From the NCBI GenBank assembly GCA_913058255.1, contig CAJXQU010000004.1, positions 1 to 64,000 on the forward strand: DNA of 64,000 nucleotides, in the 5' to 3' direction. Of the stretch, positions 63,348-64,000 are shown one piece after another (position 1 is the first letter of the stretch; every line of letters begins with the position of its first letter). Under the pieces are notes generated by a model. The model was not told the origin of the DNA and made no database searches. It saw only the letters and a program-made list of their open reading frames with translations. A program made the position numbers and the translations under genes. This DNA is from an uncultured Pseudomonadota bacterium (lineage in GTDB: Bacteria; Pseudomonadota; Gammaproteobacteria; CAJXQU01).

Positions 63348-63389
63348 TAGCTAGGACTTTAATAGTTTCTTCTAAAAAACTATTTTAAC

Positions 63390-63755
63390 TTATTTAGACT
63401 TTAAGGCCATCAGTTCAGGCAGTAGTTTTTGTGCACTTTTCTGCGAAGCTTTGCGCAAGAAAAAGCGTCTAAAGTTTGGGTCTAGATTCATCTTCGTCAA
63501 ATTAGCATCAATTTCGGCAAGTGTCGTTTTACATGTTTCCATCGCGACATCTGCAACTTTACGAAAGTCTTCGTACTTATCTAAATTCACTTTAGCCTCT
63601 TTTTTCAGACATTCATCATATTTTCCACGACTCAGAATCATATATCTATGTTCTGCATCAGATAGCTCTGAAGGATAGCGATAAGTAGGTTCTGTATCTT
63701 CTACGGCCATCACTTGAAGGCTGACAATAGAAAGAAGGGTGATCAATAGTTTCAT
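63390..63755 (-). CDS. Small exported protein of unknown function
   Basis: 121 aa with signal peptide MKLLITLLSIVSLQVMA. Confidence 0.7.
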   Translation of the reverse strand: MKLLITLLSIVSLQVMAVEDTEPTYRYPSELSDAEHRYMILSRGKYDECLKKEAKVNLDKYEDFRKVADVAMETCKTTLAEIDANLTKMNLDPNFRRFFLRKASQKSAQKLLPELMALKSK

Positions 63756-63758
63756 AGT

Positions 63759-64000
63759 TTATTCCACAAAGTTTACGATTTGAATTTCCCAAGATTGCTT
63801 GCGACCATCAACTTCCGTACAGCCGAGCTTAACAGGCTCTGCACCGGGTTCAAGGACCCCTATGGTGAGTCCTGCTTGGCGTTTGCCTGCAAACATACGA
63901 TTAAAACGATATTTAATTTTCTTATCATTGTGATTGTTTTTAACGACTTGAAGCTTTCCACCACTGCTTAGGTTTTGACACCGTCCATCAGGCTGAGAAA
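63759..64000 (-). CDS. 3' end of a truncated CDS (...RFNRMFAGKRQAGLTIGVLEPGAEPVKLGCTEVDGRKQSWEIQIVNFVE*)
   Basis: Open minus-strand frame from the window edge to TAA at 63759; not in supplied ORF list. Confidence 0.6.
   Translation of the reverse strand, partial: SQPDGRCQNLSSGGKLQVVKNNHNDKKIKYRFNRMFAGKRQAGLTIGVLEPGAEPVKLGCTEVDGRKQSWEIQIVNFVE

Noticed and set aside
1-64000. tRNA or rRNA genes
   Set aside because: None recognised by eye on either strand; a tRNAscan-SE/Infernal run would be needed to exclude them formally.

Overview
64-kb window, apparently gammaproteobacterial and moderately low GC; most of it is chromosomal core. Left edge (1-2.4 kb) is an accessory patch: the 3' end of an Rhs gene with a variable C-terminal toxin-like domain, an overlapping small membrane-protein gene (candidate immunity), hairpin repeats, and a Fic gene whose start region carries four phased TGCCGTAT/ATACGGCA sites. 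Next come mutS; a coupled DUF1538-DUF1538-PII-like-CBS operon; htpG; phaA-phaB-phaR; arfB; a DEAD-box helicase (rhlE-like); a decayed TauE/SafE transporter pseudogene; pckG; a 1377-aa uncharacterised envelope protein; a compact hopanoid operon (squalene synthase-like, shc, hpnG-like); OmpA-family proteins; mscL; a HerA/DUF853 ATPase; a trypsin-like protease; a 1236-aa oxidoreductase that looks like a fused NfnB-NfnA; a tandem c-type cytochrome; a PBP4-like peptidase; an aa3/caa3-type cytochrome oxidase locus (no ctaA in the window); an IS30 relic; a Fae-like gene; metY; sel1; and a TCA block (lpd-sucB-sucA / gltA-mdh), then a HAD phosphatase and rppH. Best candidates for something undescribed: (1) a ~90-nt four-hairpin structure on the minus strand just downstream of the fae-like gene, with GGA in or beside every hairpin loop and a T-tract at the end, resembling a CsrA/RsmA-sequestering RNA; (2) the DUF1538/PII-like/CBS putative regulated transporter; (3) the single-chain Nfn-like oxidoreductase; (4) the Rhs toxin/membrane-immunity pair; (5) the Fic operator array. 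All calls come from reading the sequence by eye; no database searches were run.
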